From: Aquificota bacterium
GTDB lineage: Bacteria > Thermosulfidibacterota > Thermosulfidibacteria > Thermosulfidibacterales > B14-G1
Direction: 5' to 3'
Length of the DNA: 64,000 nucleotides
NCBI GenBank assembly: GCA_015486015.1
Contig: WFSL01000036.1
Span: forward strand, 46,889 to 110,888
The notes beneath the pieces are model-generated. The model saw only the letters and a list, made by a program, of their open reading frames with translations. It had not been told where the DNA came from and did not search any database. This document shows, in pieces, positions 52,243 to 61,625 of the stretch. Numbering within the stretch: the stretch's first letter is position 1; each line of letters begins with the position of its first letter. The position numbers were made by a program, and so were the translations under genes.

Positions 52243-53692
52243 CCTGGTCACCGCTCTCTTTGTGGGTATCTTATCCTTCGTGGTTCTCCTACCAGGCACG
52301 GCCAGCATGTCCCTCTGGGACAGAGATGAGGCCTGCAATGCCCAGTGTGCCCGGGAGATGCTCCAGAGAAAGGATTTCATTGTGCCCACCTTCAATTCTA
52401 GATTGCGCACCGACAAACCCCCCCTGGAATACTGGGCCATGATGGCATCTTACAGCCTCCTGGGGATCAACGAGTTTGCTGCCAGACTCCCTTCAGTCCT
52501 CTTCTCAGTAGGAACCATCCTCCTTGTCTTCATCTTCGGAGGCCAGCTATGGGGCAAAGAGGTGGGGCTTCTGGCCTCACTCATTATGCTCTCCAGCATC
52601 CACTTCCCCATAGTAGCCAGGGCCGCCACCCCGGATCCAGCTTTTATCTTCTTCCTCACCTTTGCCCTCTTTCTGTTTCTCAGAGGTCGCATCACCTTAG
52701 GGTACACTGCCTCAGCACTTGCAACGCTGGCAAAGGGCCCATTAGGCATAATAATTCCGTTGGGCACTTTGTCACTTTACCTCCTCTTTTCAGAAGGATG
52801 GAAAGGATTGAGGAAGGCCTTCTCATTGAAAGGCATCTTTCTGTTCCTTGTCATTGCCCTTCCGTGGTATGTAGTGGTAGACATCAAGACCCATCATCAA
52901 TTTTACAAGGGATTTATTCTCTATCATAACCTCACCAGATTCATTAAGCCCATAGGAGGGCACAGGGGCCCTGTATTTTACTACCTCTTAGTCCTTCCTT
53001 TGGCCTTCATTCCCTGGTCCATCCTTCTTCCCAAGGCATGCCTCACCCTCTTCCAGAAGGCAGAGAAAGAGGAGGGTGTGTATCTCTTTATCTATCTCTG
53101 GATCCTCTTTCCCTTTGCCCTCTTCTCATTGGCCAAAACAAAACTCCCCAATTATATACTGCCGATATACCCAGCACTTGCCCTTTCAATGGCTTACGCG
53201 CTCCATAGATATGGGGGGGAAGTCCTTGGGCCCCTAAGGGTACCACTCAAGGGCTTCTATCTGATCGCTGGCTTCATGTTGGTTCTCCTGGTGGTCACAC
53301 CCTATCTTGCGACACCTCGACTGGAGCAAAAGAAGCTCTCTCCCGCCTTTGCTAAGGAAATCCGTGCTGAAATAAAAGAAAAAGACCTCATTGTCACCCA
53401 CCCCTTCTCCATTCCCAGCTTAGTCTTTTACACGAACCACAAGGTAATTCGAGAGAAAAAAAGGTCTGCCCTGAAAGCCTTCCTTATCTCTCATAGATCT
53501 TATAGGATTTTTGTGATAACTAAACCCCGGAAGCTGGAATTTATTAATCATGTGTGGAAGGGAAGGGTGAAGGTGATGGAGGCAGGCTACAGCCTTTACC
53601 CCCATGGGAGGCTGGTGCTCGCCCTCTTGTCCCCCACTCACCACCCGGTCCATAGGGAATCCGGAGGAAAACTTGCAAAGCAGAAGCATTAA
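52229..53692 (+). CDS. GT39/ArnT-like membrane glycosyltransferase
   Basis: 487 residues from ATG 52229 (GAGGAGG just upstream; TTG 52232 is equally likely on spacing). First-loop motif SLWDRDEACNAQCAREML...VPTFNSRLRTDKPPLEYWAM with the intact Asp-Glu pair, TLAKGPLGIIIPLG, and KTKLPNYILPIYPALAL. Around 11 membrane helices and a short soluble C-terminus. Transfers a sugar from a polyprenyl phosphate to an exported acceptor (lipid A, glycan or protein). Overlaps the PAP2 gene upstream and the next membrane gene by 20 bases. Confidence 0.87.
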   Translation: MLRSNLVTALFVGILSFVVLLPGTASMSLWDRDEACNAQCAREMLQRKDFIVPTFNSRLRTDKPPLEYWAMMASYSLLGINEFAARLPSVLFSVGTILLVFIFGGQLWGKEVGLLASLIMLSSIHFPIVARAATPDPAFIFFLTFALFLFLRGRITLGYTASALATLAKGPLGIIIPLGTLSLYLLFSEGWKGLRKAFSLKGIFLFLVIALPWYVVVDIKTHHQFYKGFILYHNLTRFIKPIGGHRGPVFYYLLVLPLAFIPWSILLPKACLTLFQKAEKEEGVYLFIYLWILFPFALFSLAKTKLPNYILPIYPALALSMAYALHRYGGEVLGPLRVPLKGFYLIAGFMLVLLVVTPYLATPRLEQKKLSPAFAKEIRAEIKEKDLIVTHPFSIPSLVFYTNHKVIREKKRSALKAFLISHRSYRIFVITKPRKLEFINHVWKGRVKVMEAGYSLYPHGRLVLALLSPTHHPVHRESGGKLAKQKH

Positions 53693-54641
53693 AGGTTACG
53701 GGATCTTCCTTCTCACCTTCGTCCTGCTACTTCTCATCCTCTGGCAATTGGACATCAACGCCCTCAAAGAAAACCTCTCCTCCCTCTTCTCCGGTCAGCT
53801 TTTCTTAGCCTTCCTCATCTACCTCGCATCCTATCTCCTTCGAGCCGTGAGATGGCAGTTCCTCCTGGGTCATGGAATCTCCCTCCCTTCCATCTTTCAC
53901 ATCGTGGCCCTGCATACTGTATCCAACAATGTCTTTCCCTTTAGGAGCGGTGAGCTTACCTTCCCATACTTCTGTAAAAGGTTTCACGACATTCCTGTGG
54001 CCATCTCCACATCCACTCTGGTGAGTGCACGTATGGCCGATCTCTGCAGTCTGGGCCCCCTTTTCCTCCTCTCCCTCCTCTTCCTCAACTTGGCCTTAAA
54101 AAAATTCTCCTTGATCTTCCTGGTGGTCCTCATCCTCATAGGGGTGGCCTTCACCATCCCATATGCCCTCTCTATCCTACAATGGATCCTGAAAGACCTT
54201 TTCATAGGAAAAAAGATCACCAAATACCTCTCCCAGGCCCAGGAGCAGTATAAGAGCCTATGGCACGGGGAGAAACTGGCGGGCCTCATCATCCTATCCC
54301 TGGCCATATGGACGGTGAAGTTTGGGGCCTTCTCTCTCATAGCAAAAAAGTTCCTCACTTCCACCACCTTCCACCTCACATACTGGAAGGTAGTCCTGGG
54401 TAGCACGGCATCGGAGCTGGTAGCTGCCCTCCCCCTCCAAACCTTTGCTGAACTGGGTATGTTCGAGGCTGGATGGACAGGGGCCTTCATCTTCATGGGA
54501 ATGGCCAGGAAAAAGGCCGTCACCTTAGGATTCTCCCTTCATCTCACTATGCTTCTTTTTTCCCTCATCATTGGGGTTCCTGCCTACGCTATAGCCTTTT
54601 TCAGGAGAACAAACAGAGATCCCATCAAATCAGGAGGATAA
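53673..54641 (+). CDS. UPF0104 / lysylphosphatidylglycerol-synthase-TM-like membrane protein
   Basis: 322 residues from TTG 53673, five bases after GGAGG. About eight membrane helices with the family pattern YLLRAVRWQFLL...VALHTVSNNVFPFRSGELTFPYF and ELVAALPLQTFAELGMFEAGW. Members include AglD-related proteins and the TM part of MprF, thought to move lipids or lipid-linked groups across the membrane. Within this cluster a role in presenting polyprenyl-linked sugar to the GT39 enzymes is plausible. Confidence 0.82.
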   Translation: MQSRSIKGYGIFLLTFVLLLLILWQLDINALKENLSSLFSGQLFLAFLIYLASYLLRAVRWQFLLGHGISLPSIFHIVALHTVSNNVFPFRSGELTFPYFCKRFHDIPVAISTSTLVSARMADLCSLGPLFLLSLLFLNLALKKFSLIFLVVLILIGVAFTIPYALSILQWILKDLFIGKKITKYLSQAQEQYKSLWHGEKLAGLIILSLAIWTVKFGAFSLIAKKFLTSTTFHLTYWKVVLGSTASELVAALPLQTFAELGMFEAGWTGAFIFMGMARKKAVTLGFSLHLTMLLFSLIIGVPAYAIAFFRRTNRDPIKSGG

Positions 54642-54643
54642 GT

Positions 54644-55717
54644 ATGAGCGCATTGAAATTCAGCCTTATAGGCTGCGGACGTATTGCATCCCGGCACGCC
54701 AGGATCCTGGCCTCCATCCCTCAAGCCCAACTGGTGGCCGTATGTGACCTATACCCAGAGAAGGCCCAAGCCCTGGGCCAAGAGTTTGGGGTTCCATGGT
54801 ACACCAACTTTCAAGAGATGCTGGAGAAAGAGGAGACAGACGTAGTGGATATCCTCATCCCCTCTGGTATCCACGGCAAAGTGGCCCTGGAGGTGATAAG
54901 GAGCTTCAACAAGCATGTCTTGGTGGAGAAACCCATTGCCCTCCTCCTCTCTGAGGCCCATGAGATGGTGGAAGAGGCCAAGAGAAGGGACCTGTACCTC
55001 ATCACTGTGGTCCAGAATCGCTTCAACCTTCCTGTGGTAAAGCTCAGGGAAGCCCTGGAAGGAGGAAGATTTGGGAAACTCATCCTGGGCTCTGCCCGCC
55101 TTTACTGGTGCAGAAGACAAGACTACTATGATGCCGACCCCTGGAGGGGTACATGGGCCATGGATGGGGGTGTTTTAGCAAATCAGGCATGTCACTATGT
55201 GGACATGCTCCAATGGATGATGGGCCCGGTGAAAAGCGTGTTTGCCATGTCTAATAAAAGCCTCATCAACATGGAAGCAGAAGATACCATAGTGGCCGTC
55301 CTCAAGTTTCAAAGTGGGGCCTTGGGCACCATAGAGGCCACAGTATGTGCCAGGCCCAAAGATCTGGAGGGCTCCCTCACCATAATTGGTGAGCATGGAA
55401 CGGTAGAGCTGGGGGGTTTCGCCATGAACAAAATCAACCTCTGGAACTTCGAAGATCCCTTATCCGAAGATGAAATAGTGAAAAAAAAGTATCGCGAGAA
55501 TCCCCCGGACGTCTACGGCTTCGGCCATCACCAGTATCTCCAAAGGGTGGTGGAGTACATCATAAGCAACGGGAGCACCAAGCCTTATGGCCTAGCCCTC
55601 TATGAGGAAGGCATAAAGTCTCTGGAGATCATCCAAGCAGCCTACGAATCGGTGGAAAGGGGAGAAGAAGTCACCTTCCCCTTCATTCCAGAAAAATCCA
55701 GATTGGGGGTAGGCTGA
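54644..55717 (+). CDS. Gfo/Idh/MocA-family dehydrogenase (WlbA-like)
   Basis: 357 residues from ATG 54644 after AGGAGG. NAD-binding LIGCGRIASRHARILASI, HVLVEKPIALLLSEAHEM (catalytic Lys in EKP), and DADPWRGTWAMDGGVLANQACHYVDML with the conserved His/Asp pair. The PWRGTW and DVYGFGHHQYL segments are typical of UDP-GlcNAcA 3-dehydrogenase (WlbA/WbpB). With the DegT-type aminotransferase three genes later this would give a 3-amino sugar nucleotide. The acyl-transferase and epimerase of a full Wlb pathway are not in view. Other Gfo/Idh sugar dehydrogenases remain possible. Confidence 0.85.
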   Translation: MSALKFSLIGCGRIASRHARILASIPQAQLVAVCDLYPEKAQALGQEFGVPWYTNFQEMLEKEETDVVDILIPSGIHGKVALEVIRSFNKHVLVEKPIALLLSEAHEMVEEAKRRDLYLITVVQNRFNLPVVKLREALEGGRFGKLILGSARLYWCRRQDYYDADPWRGTWAMDGGVLANQACHYVDMLQWMMGPVKSVFAMSNKSLINMEAEDTIVAVLKFQSGALGTIEATVCARPKDLEGSLTIIGEHGTVELGGFAMNKINLWNFEDPLSEDEIVKKKYRENPPDVYGFGHHQYLQRVVEYIISNGSTKPYGLALYEEGIKSLEIIQAAYESVERGEEVTFPFIPEKSRLGVG

Positions 55718-55719
55718 GG

Positions 55720-57348
55720 GTGAAAAACTTGATCTCCTGGACCCTGGTAGCTGCGGTATCGGGGCTACTATTATTCCTAAACCTGGGAGGCTGGGGGCTT
55801 TGGTCTCCTGACGAGCCCCGTTACGCCGAGGTAGCCAGGGAAATGGTAGTGACGGGGGACTACCTGGTGCCTCACCTGAACGGAGAAGTCTACACCAAAA
55901 AGCCTCCCCTCCTTTTTTGGTTAGATGCCTTGTCTTACAAGATCTTTGGCGTTAAGGAGTGGGCAACCAGACTCCCCGTGGCTATCATGGGTCTCCTGGC
56001 TGTTCTGGCCACCATGTACTTCGGCACCCGTCTCTTCTCCCCTACTGTAGGCCTATGGGGCAGCCTCATCCTGGTCACCAGCCCCTGGTTCACCTGGGAA
56101 GCCAGAAGGGCCAAAATGGACATACCCCTCACTCTCCTGGTCTTACTAGCCATAATAGCCTTTTATCTGGGGAATATGGTGGACAGGAGAGAAAAAAGGA
56201 AGAAGTTCATCCACTATGCCTTAGGGTTCAGCGCCGTGGGAATAGGGGCTTTGGGCAAAGGCCCAGTGGCCTTCTCCGTACCCGGGCTAACCCTGGCCTG
56301 CTACCATATCCACACTAAAGACCTGCACATCCTAAAAGAAAAGGAGTTCTGGCTGGCTTTTCCCCTGGCCTTCATATTTTATTTTGCCTGGCTGATACCT
56401 GTCTGCATCAAGCTGGGGGGTGGCTATGCCCTGGACCAGATCTACTACAGGACATCGGCATTGTTTCTTCACACCAAAGTCCACCGCCACGGTCCATTCT
56501 TTTACCTCTATCAGCTCCCCCTCGACACCTTTCCCTGGATTTTCTTCATCCCCGGCGCCCTTATCCACGGTTTCAGGCTACCAGAAGAGAAGCGAAGACC
56601 CTTTCTCCTCTTATTTTGGTGGTTGGTGGCCAACTTCGTCTTCTTCTCCATAGCCAAAACCAAGAGGAGCACTTACCTCCTACCCCTCTATCCTGCCCTG
56701 GCCCTCATGGTGGCACTATACATCCAAGAAACCATAGGTCAGGACAAAAGTCTGGACCTACCCGATATGGAAAGGGGAGTGAGGTACCCCTTCTACCTGA
56801 TTCTCGTGGCCCTCCCCATAGCGGCGATAGGCGCACCTTTAGTAACCTATCTGAAACTGAGGATGCTCTTCACTCCCATGTTAATCCTGGGGTGTCTGCT
56901 GCTGGCCTTCGCCCTTCTGGGCTTTGTAGGGATGAGAAAGAAGCCCTACCTTGTGAAGGAGTATATCACTGCCATGGTGGTGGTCACCCTCCTCTTCTCC
57001 TTCCTCTTTGTAATACCCAGAGCCGACCCCTGCAAATCGGTGAAGGCCATATGCCAGAAGGCTTTGGAGCTTTCCAAAAGGGATAAAGCCCCCATCATGC
57101 TCTTTGGCATCACTACCCCCCACGCTGGGGAGTTCAACTTCTATACTGGCATGGCCCCCTTGCCTGTGGTACGAAGGGGGGAGAGAAACCTCCGTAAAGT
57201 CTTGGAGGCAAGGGGGAAAGTGTATTTCATCACCAAGGGAAAGTACTTCAACCGTTACTGCAAAAAGCTCCAGTTAAAACCATTGGCCCAACAGCCATGC
57301 GGCCATAGGTTTACCCTGTTTTCTAACAAAGAATTCGAAGGAGGATAG
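55720..57348 (+). CDS. GT39/ArnT-like membrane glycosyltransferase
   Basis: 542 residues from GTG 55720, two bases after the preceding stop. First-loop motif GLWSPDEPRYAEVAREMV...YLVPHLNGEVYTKKPPLLFWL keeps Asp-Glu; GALGKGPVAFSVPG and KTKRSTYLLPLYPALALMV are the other conserved parts. It is the copy most like ArnT (DEPRYAE...KPPL), the enzyme that adds aminoarabinose to lipid A, so transfer of an amino sugar is reasonable given the dehydrogenase and aminotransferase genes on either side. About 12 membrane helices plus a soluble tail from ~450. Confidence 0.88.
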   Translation: MKNLISWTLVAAVSGLLLFLNLGGWGLWSPDEPRYAEVAREMVVTGDYLVPHLNGEVYTKKPPLLFWLDALSYKIFGVKEWATRLPVAIMGLLAVLATMYFGTRLFSPTVGLWGSLILVTSPWFTWEARRAKMDIPLTLLVLLAIIAFYLGNMVDRREKRKKFIHYALGFSAVGIGALGKGPVAFSVPGLTLACYHIHTKDLHILKEKEFWLAFPLAFIFYFAWLIPVCIKLGGGYALDQIYYRTSALFLHTKVHRHGPFFYLYQLPLDTFPWIFFIPGALIHGFRLPEEKRRPFLLLFWWLVANFVFFSIAKTKRSTYLLPLYPALALMVALYIQETIGQDKSLDLPDMERGVRYPFYLILVALPIAAIGAPLVTYLKLRMLFTPMLILGCLLLAFALLGFVGMRKKPYLVKEYITAMVVVTLLFSFLFVIPRADPCKSVKAICQKALELSKRDKAPIMLFGITTPHAGEFNFYTGMAPLPVVRRGERNLRKVLEARGKVYFITKGKYFNRYCKKLQLKPLAQQPCGHRFTLFSNKEFEGG

Positions 57349-57351
57349 GAC

Positions 57352-58467
57352 TTGAGTGTATCTTTACTGGATCTCAAAAGGGAATGGGAAGAGGTAGCCC
57401 TGGAGGTCAAGGAGAAATGGGAAAAGGTTTTCTCCACCATGCGCCTCTTTAATGGGGAGAACCTCCTGGCCTTCGAGAAGGAGGTAGCAGAGTACCTGGG
57501 CAGCCAATTCGCATACGGCGTGGGCTCTGGCTCCGATGCCCTTTTGCTGGGCCTAATAGCATGCAGGATAGGCCCAGGAGACCAGGTGATCCTCCACGCC
57601 AATGCATTCGCCGCCGATGTAGAGGCCATTAAATGGGCAGGAGCCCAGCCCATTCTGGTAGATGCCAAAGAATCAGACTTCGGCCCAGACCCTAATCAGG
57701 TGGAAAAGGCCATCACCCCTCAAACAAAGGCCCTCATGGTGGTCCACATGTACGGCCATCCTGTGGAGATGGAACCGCTACTGGAGATCTGTGAGAAAAG
57801 GGGACTGGCACTTATAGAAGATGCCTCCCATGCCCATGGAGCAGAATTTAGAGGCAAAAAGGTGGGCACATTCGGCAAGGTAGGATGCTTTAGCTGTGGG
57901 GTGGTGAAGAACCTCAACGCCTTAGGAGATGCAGGCTTTGCCGTCACCAACGATCCAGAGGTGGCTCACAGGCTCAATTATCTGAGGGTCCATGGCCAGG
58001 TAAAGAAGAACGATCACCACTTCTATGGATTCAACAGCCGGCTGGACGAACTTCAGGCCGTGATCCTCAGGATCAGGCTCAAAAGACTGGAGGAAAAAAA
58101 CCAAAGGAGGAGGGAGATCGCCCAGATTTACTCCCAGGCCTTCAGGGAAATAGAAGGCCTCGCTTTACCCCCCCAGGATGGCCCCGAGAAGAAGAGCGTC
58201 TACCACCGTTATATCATCAGGACGCCTGAAAGGGACCGGCTGATGGCTTATCTAAAAGAAAGGGGTATAGGCACGGGTATCTACTATCCTGTTCCCCTCC
58301 ATCTCCAGAAGGCGTGGCATATGGAAGGGTATCCCGCAGGCCCTTTCCCTGTGAGTGAAAGGCTAACAAAGGAGAGTCTGGCCATCCCCATCTTCCCGGA
58401 GATGAGAGATGAAGAAATTGATGAGGTTATCCAGGCCGTGAGAGAATTCTTCGGAGAGAGGACATGA
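57352..58467 (+). CDS. DegT/DnrJ/EryC1/StrS aminotransferase
   Basis: 371 residues from TTG 57352, seven bases after GGAGG. PLP-dependent sugar aminotransferase: YGVGSGSDALLLGL, LIEDASHAHGAEFRGKKVG (Asp contacting the PLP ring) and FSCGVVKNLNALGDAGFAVT with the Schiff-base Lys; YGFNSRLDELQAVIL and TGIYYPVPLHLQ follow. Amino-transfers a keto-sugar nucleotide, probably the product of the Gfo/Idh enzyme encoded upstream. In this protein a Cys-Gly-Val-Val stretch precedes the Lys, where Phe-His-Pro-Thr is common, so the active-site pocket may differ. Overlaps the GT2 gene (ATGA). Confidence 0.9.
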   Translation: MSVSLLDLKREWEEVALEVKEKWEKVFSTMRLFNGENLLAFEKEVAEYLGSQFAYGVGSGSDALLLGLIACRIGPGDQVILHANAFAADVEAIKWAGAQPILVDAKESDFGPDPNQVEKAITPQTKALMVVHMYGHPVEMEPLLEICEKRGLALIEDASHAHGAEFRGKKVGTFGKVGCFSCGVVKNLNALGDAGFAVTNDPEVAHRLNYLRVHGQVKKNDHHFYGFNSRLDELQAVILRIRLKRLEEKNQRRREIAQIYSQAFREIEGLALPPQDGPEKKSVYHRYIIRTPERDRLMAYLKERGIGTGIYYPVPLHLQKAWHMEGYPAGPFPVSERLTKESLAIPIFPEMRDEEIDEVIQAVREFFGERT

Positions 58468-59360
58468 TCTCCCTGGTGATCCCCGTCCACAACGAAGAAG
58501 GGAACATTGAGCCCCTGTACAAGGAGATAAAAGGGGTCATGGACTCCTTAGGGGAAGAATACGAGATCATCTATGTAAACGACGGTAGCACTGATGACAG
58601 TGGTGAGATTCTCCGCCGTATCAAGGCCCAAGACCCCAAGGTAAGGGTCTTGGAAATGGATAAAAACCGGGGAGAGGCGGCAGCCCTCACAGCAGGCTTC
58701 CACCATGCCAGAGGAGACATAGTGGTGAGCATGGACGGAGACGGACAGAACGATCCTGCCTACATTCCCCAATTACTGGAAAAACTGAGGGAGGGTTACA
58801 AGGCTGTCTCAGGATGGAGAGAAAAGAGAAAGGAGCCATACTTGGCCCGGGTATTGCCATCCAAGGTTGCCAATTGGGTCATAGGTCTGGTTACTGGCGT
58901 TAAGGTCCATGACAACGGATGCAGTCTAAAGGCTTATCGGGGAGAGATAGTGAAGGAAATCCAGATACCCCATGGCTTCCATAGGTTTATACCTGCCATC
59001 TTTGGGGTGAAGAACCAAGAAGTGGCTGAGGTGAAAATCAAGGACAGGCCCAGGAGATGGGGGAGCTCCCACTATGGTCTCACCCGCACCCTGGAGGTGC
59101 TGAGGGAACTCATCACCATACCATTCATCCTAAAGGGGAGCCCGGGCAGCGACTTTTGCCTGAAAGCATGCTTCACCACAGGTCTTGCCCTCCTTCTGCT
59201 CTACCTCCTCTTCTGCCTGTGGGTCCCTTCAGGTCTATACTTCCTTCCCTTACCTTTGGTTACTGTGGTGGCACTTAGGGTGGCCTACAAGAACACTGAG
59301 AGGTTCCTCCAGGCCCAAAGAGAAGGGGTATTCAGCGTGTCAGAGATAGAGCACCAATAA
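58464..59360 (+). CDS. GT2 glycosyltransferase, DPM1/polyprenyl-phosphate-sugar synthase type
   Basis: 298 residues. GT-A domain: SLVIPVHNEEGNIEPLYKEI, YVNDGSTDDSGEIL, DKNRGEAAALTAGFHHARGD and the metal motif MDGDGQNDP; then DNGCSLKAYRGEIVKEI and HGFHRFIPAI. Two membrane helices at the C-terminus (~225-265). Makes undecaprenyl-phosphate sugar on the cytoplasmic face, the donor type that GT39 enzymes need; it is ArnC/DPM1-like. Last gene of the tight cluster starting at 49.9 kb; a 167-base gap follows. Confidence 0.88.
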   Translation: MISLVIPVHNEEGNIEPLYKEIKGVMDSLGEEYEIIYVNDGSTDDSGEILRRIKAQDPKVRVLEMDKNRGEAAALTAGFHHARGDIVVSMDGDGQNDPAYIPQLLEKLREGYKAVSGWREKRKEPYLARVLPSKVANWVIGLVTGVKVHDNGCSLKAYRGEIVKEIQIPHGFHRFIPAIFGVKNQEVAEVKIKDRPRRWGSSHYGLTRTLEVLRELITIPFILKGSPGSDFCLKACFTTGLALLLLYLLFCLWVPSGLYFLPLPLVTVVALRVAYKNTERFLQAQREGVFSVSEIEHQ

Positions 59361-59527
59361 AGAGACGTCACAAAATTTTCCCCCATCCCACGATTTTGTA
59401 CCAGCCAAGAAAAAGAACAATCCAAGCCTTAAAGGTCCCGATCTTGTAAAAGAAATGGGACCAAAATGTACAATTGTATCTGCCAACCACAGCCACTACC
59501 TTAACAAAAAGGAAAAAGGCAAAAACA

Positions 59528-60268
59528 ATGTCTTTTTTGAAAAGAATGTATTTGGGAACAGTAAAACCTATCAAGATCCATCACCTCTACAATCTATATT
59601 TGAAAGGGCACGCAAGATACATCCAGACATACCGGGAACGCATGGACAAACAGATCAAGCTGGGCCCTCAGGATAGTAGATGGAGACCAAGAACCCCTCG
59701 TTGGACCAGAATAGGAAAGATGCAGTTTCGGTTCCTGGTCCAACATGGGTTAAAGCCAGAGCACACCCTCTTAGACATCGGCTGTGGTACATTAAGAGGG
59801 GGCATCCACTTCATCAGATACCTCCAACCAGGCAACTACACAGGTATCGACATATCCCCAGAGGCCATCAAGGTGGCCAAGCAATTGGTAAAGGAAGAAG
59901 GAATGGCAGACTTAAGACCCAGGTTATTACTGACCGCGGATTCCCAGTTTAAGGAGTTTTCGGGAGAGACCTTCGACTTCCTGTTCGCCTACTCGGTGTT
60001 CTCCCACCTTCCCCCCGAAGAGATAGAGGAGACCTTCCAAAACATAGGGGAAATCATGGGGAAAAACTCTGTCTTCTTCTTTACCTTCAAACCCGCCGAC
60101 GGGCGAAGAGATATAGGCAGAGAGATGAGGTTCAACTTCCGGTATTCATTCCGGTTTTTCCAGGAATTGGCCAGGAAACACGGACTCGATATTGAGCTCT
60201 TAGAACCCCCTTCGGCTCACAACTACCCGGAAAAGAAGAGAATGGCCAAGGTGACAAAGGGAGAGTAG
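59528..60268 (+). CDS. Class I SAM-dependent methyltransferase
   Basis: 246 residues from ATG 59528 (AAGG upstream); the frame is open from 59474. SAM motif TLLDIGCGTLRGGIHFIRYL, then YTGIDISPEAIKVAKQL and FDFLFAYSVFSHLPPEEIEE are typical of small-molecule or sugar methyltransferases. The N-terminal ~70 residues are basic. Could methylate the glycan built by the cluster; not shown. Confidence 0.82.
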   Translation: MSFLKRMYLGTVKPIKIHHLYNLYLKGHARYIQTYRERMDKQIKLGPQDSRWRPRTPRWTRIGKMQFRFLVQHGLKPEHTLLDIGCGTLRGGIHFIRYLQPGNYTGIDISPEAIKVAKQLVKEEGMADLRPRLLLTADSQFKEFSGETFDFLFAYSVFSHLPPEEIEETFQNIGEIMGKNSVFFFTFKPADGRRDIGREMRFNFRYSFRFFQELARKHGLDIELLEPPSAHNYPEKKRMAKVTKGE

Positions 60269-60273
60269 AAGGG

Positions 60274-60885
60274 ATGAAACCTCTTCCCAGGAAACTAATG
60301 AAATCTGGCGCCCTCCTCTTGAGCATAGTGGCTGTGATAGGTGGCGTTTGCCTTTGGTATCTGGAGGAGCAGGGGAACTTCCATGCCATTACACCAGGAG
60401 AGGCCTACCGCTCAGCCCAACTGGACCGTGACGAGCTGGAGCACTACATCCGAAAATATAAAATACGTTCTGTGATCAACCTACTGGGAAAAGACGAAAA
60501 GGCCAAGTGGTATAGAGAAGAGATCTGTACATGCAAAGAACTTAAGGTTGCCCACTACGATGTTAAACTTCCCTCACAGAGTGCACCTTCAGAAGCCAAG
60601 ATAGGAAAATTGATCTCCATATTTAAAACCGCCCCCAGGCCGGTCCTCATCCACTGCAAAGCTGGAGCAGACAGATCTGGCCTGGCAGCGGCCATCTGGT
60701 TGGTAGAGATAGACTCCATACCCCCATCCAGGGCCAGAAAAGAGCTCAGTATTAGATACGGCCACATACCTGTTGGAGCAACCCATGCACTGGATAGGTT
60801 CTTCGAAAACTGGGTGAAAAAGAAGACAGAAAATGCAAGGTTCAATGTCAACAGTTCAAAACACATATGCTACACCAACAGATAA
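60274..60885 (+). CDS. Membrane-anchored dual-specificity/tyrosine-type phosphatase
   Basis: 203 residues. Basic N-terminus then one membrane helix (residues ~11-29), which places the catalytic domain outside the cytoplasm. The PTP loop is complete: LIHCKAGADRSG with Cys and Arg, preceded by AYRSAQLDRDELEHYIRKYKIRSVINL. Proteins of this layout occur in many Gram-negative bacteria; candidates for substrate are lipid or lipid-carrier phosphates as well as phosphoproteins. Starts 5 bases after the methyltransferase stop; the end overlaps the truncated GT gene. Confidence 0.85.
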   Translation: MKPLPRKLMKSGALLLSIVAVIGGVCLWYLEEQGNFHAITPGEAYRSAQLDRDELEHYIRKYKIRSVINLLGKDEKAKWYREEICTCKELKVAHYDVKLPSQSAPSEAKIGKLISIFKTAPRPVLIHCKAGADRSGLAAAIWLVEIDSIPPSRARKELSIRYGHIPVGATHALDRFFENWVKKKTENARFNVNSSKHICYTNR

Positions 60886-61625
60886 GAAAATGCACCACCA
60901 AAGAAAAACTCAAAAGGTCCCTGCCAATTGAGAATGGCATTATACCTGTTATAAAATATAAGCCTCAAATCTTAAAATCAGGTTTTTTAGAAATTAACAG
61001 ATTAATAGAACAAAGAGAGAAAGGCTTATTTGTAGTATTATTCTCTGTAATCTTGATCTTAAGAATCAGTTGTATCTTCTACACTCCCATAGATGGCGAT
61101 GAGCCCCAGCACTTACATGTCATCTGGAGCTGGACTCAGGGTCTTGTTCAGTACCGTGATGTATTCGATAACCATACGCCTCTTTTCCATTTACTCATGG
61201 TGCCAATCATGGCGTTTTTAGGTTCGCATCCGGATATTATAGTAGTCATGAGATTCTTCTTGTTACCTATATTTCTATCCATGCTGCTGGTTGTATATCT
61301 CCTAAGCCAATCTGTATTCGGTCGCAGAGCTGCTCTCTGGACAACACTATGGATCTCGACAGCCTTATGTCTAGGATTACGATCCTACTTTCTCAGAAAA
61401 ACCATCGAATTTAGACCTGCAATTTTGAAAAAAGGTGAAGGTGTCAGGTCTCAACATTTGACATATGTCTGGTTGATCTGGCCTGTCTGGTTCATTTTAT
61501 CCTGCTCCCTTGAAAGGTGGTCCACTAACAAGACAAGTTGGAGGAGAAAGAGAGGGGAGCAGGATACCTCGGTATATCCTCAGAAGGTATTCTCTCTTCT
61601 CAAAATAGGGGCAGCCTCACTGTGA
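60867..61625 (+). pseudogene. 5' fragment of a GT39-like membrane glycosyltransferase
   Basis: The first ~185 codons match the N-terminal third of GT39-type proteins: FYTPIDGDEPQHLHVIWSW with the Asp-Glu pair, RDVFDNHTPLFHLL, and three membrane helices up to TIEFRPAIL. After about 61425 the match stops and the frame runs through a REP-like string (61430-61468) and unrelated sequence to a stop at 61625. About 300 residues of the family are missing, so the gene has been cut, probably by insertion or deletion. Codon use is AT-richer than the intact GT39 genes. Confidence 0.7.
61430..61468. repeat. REP-like string with inverted repeat at the break of the truncated gene
   Basis: Contains GGTGTCAGGTCTCAACATTT (from 61440), arms TGTCA/TGACA, and the perfect palindrome GACATATGTC. 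GTCAGGTCT is shared with 3356-3374. It coincides with the loss of GT39 similarity. Confidence 0.4.
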
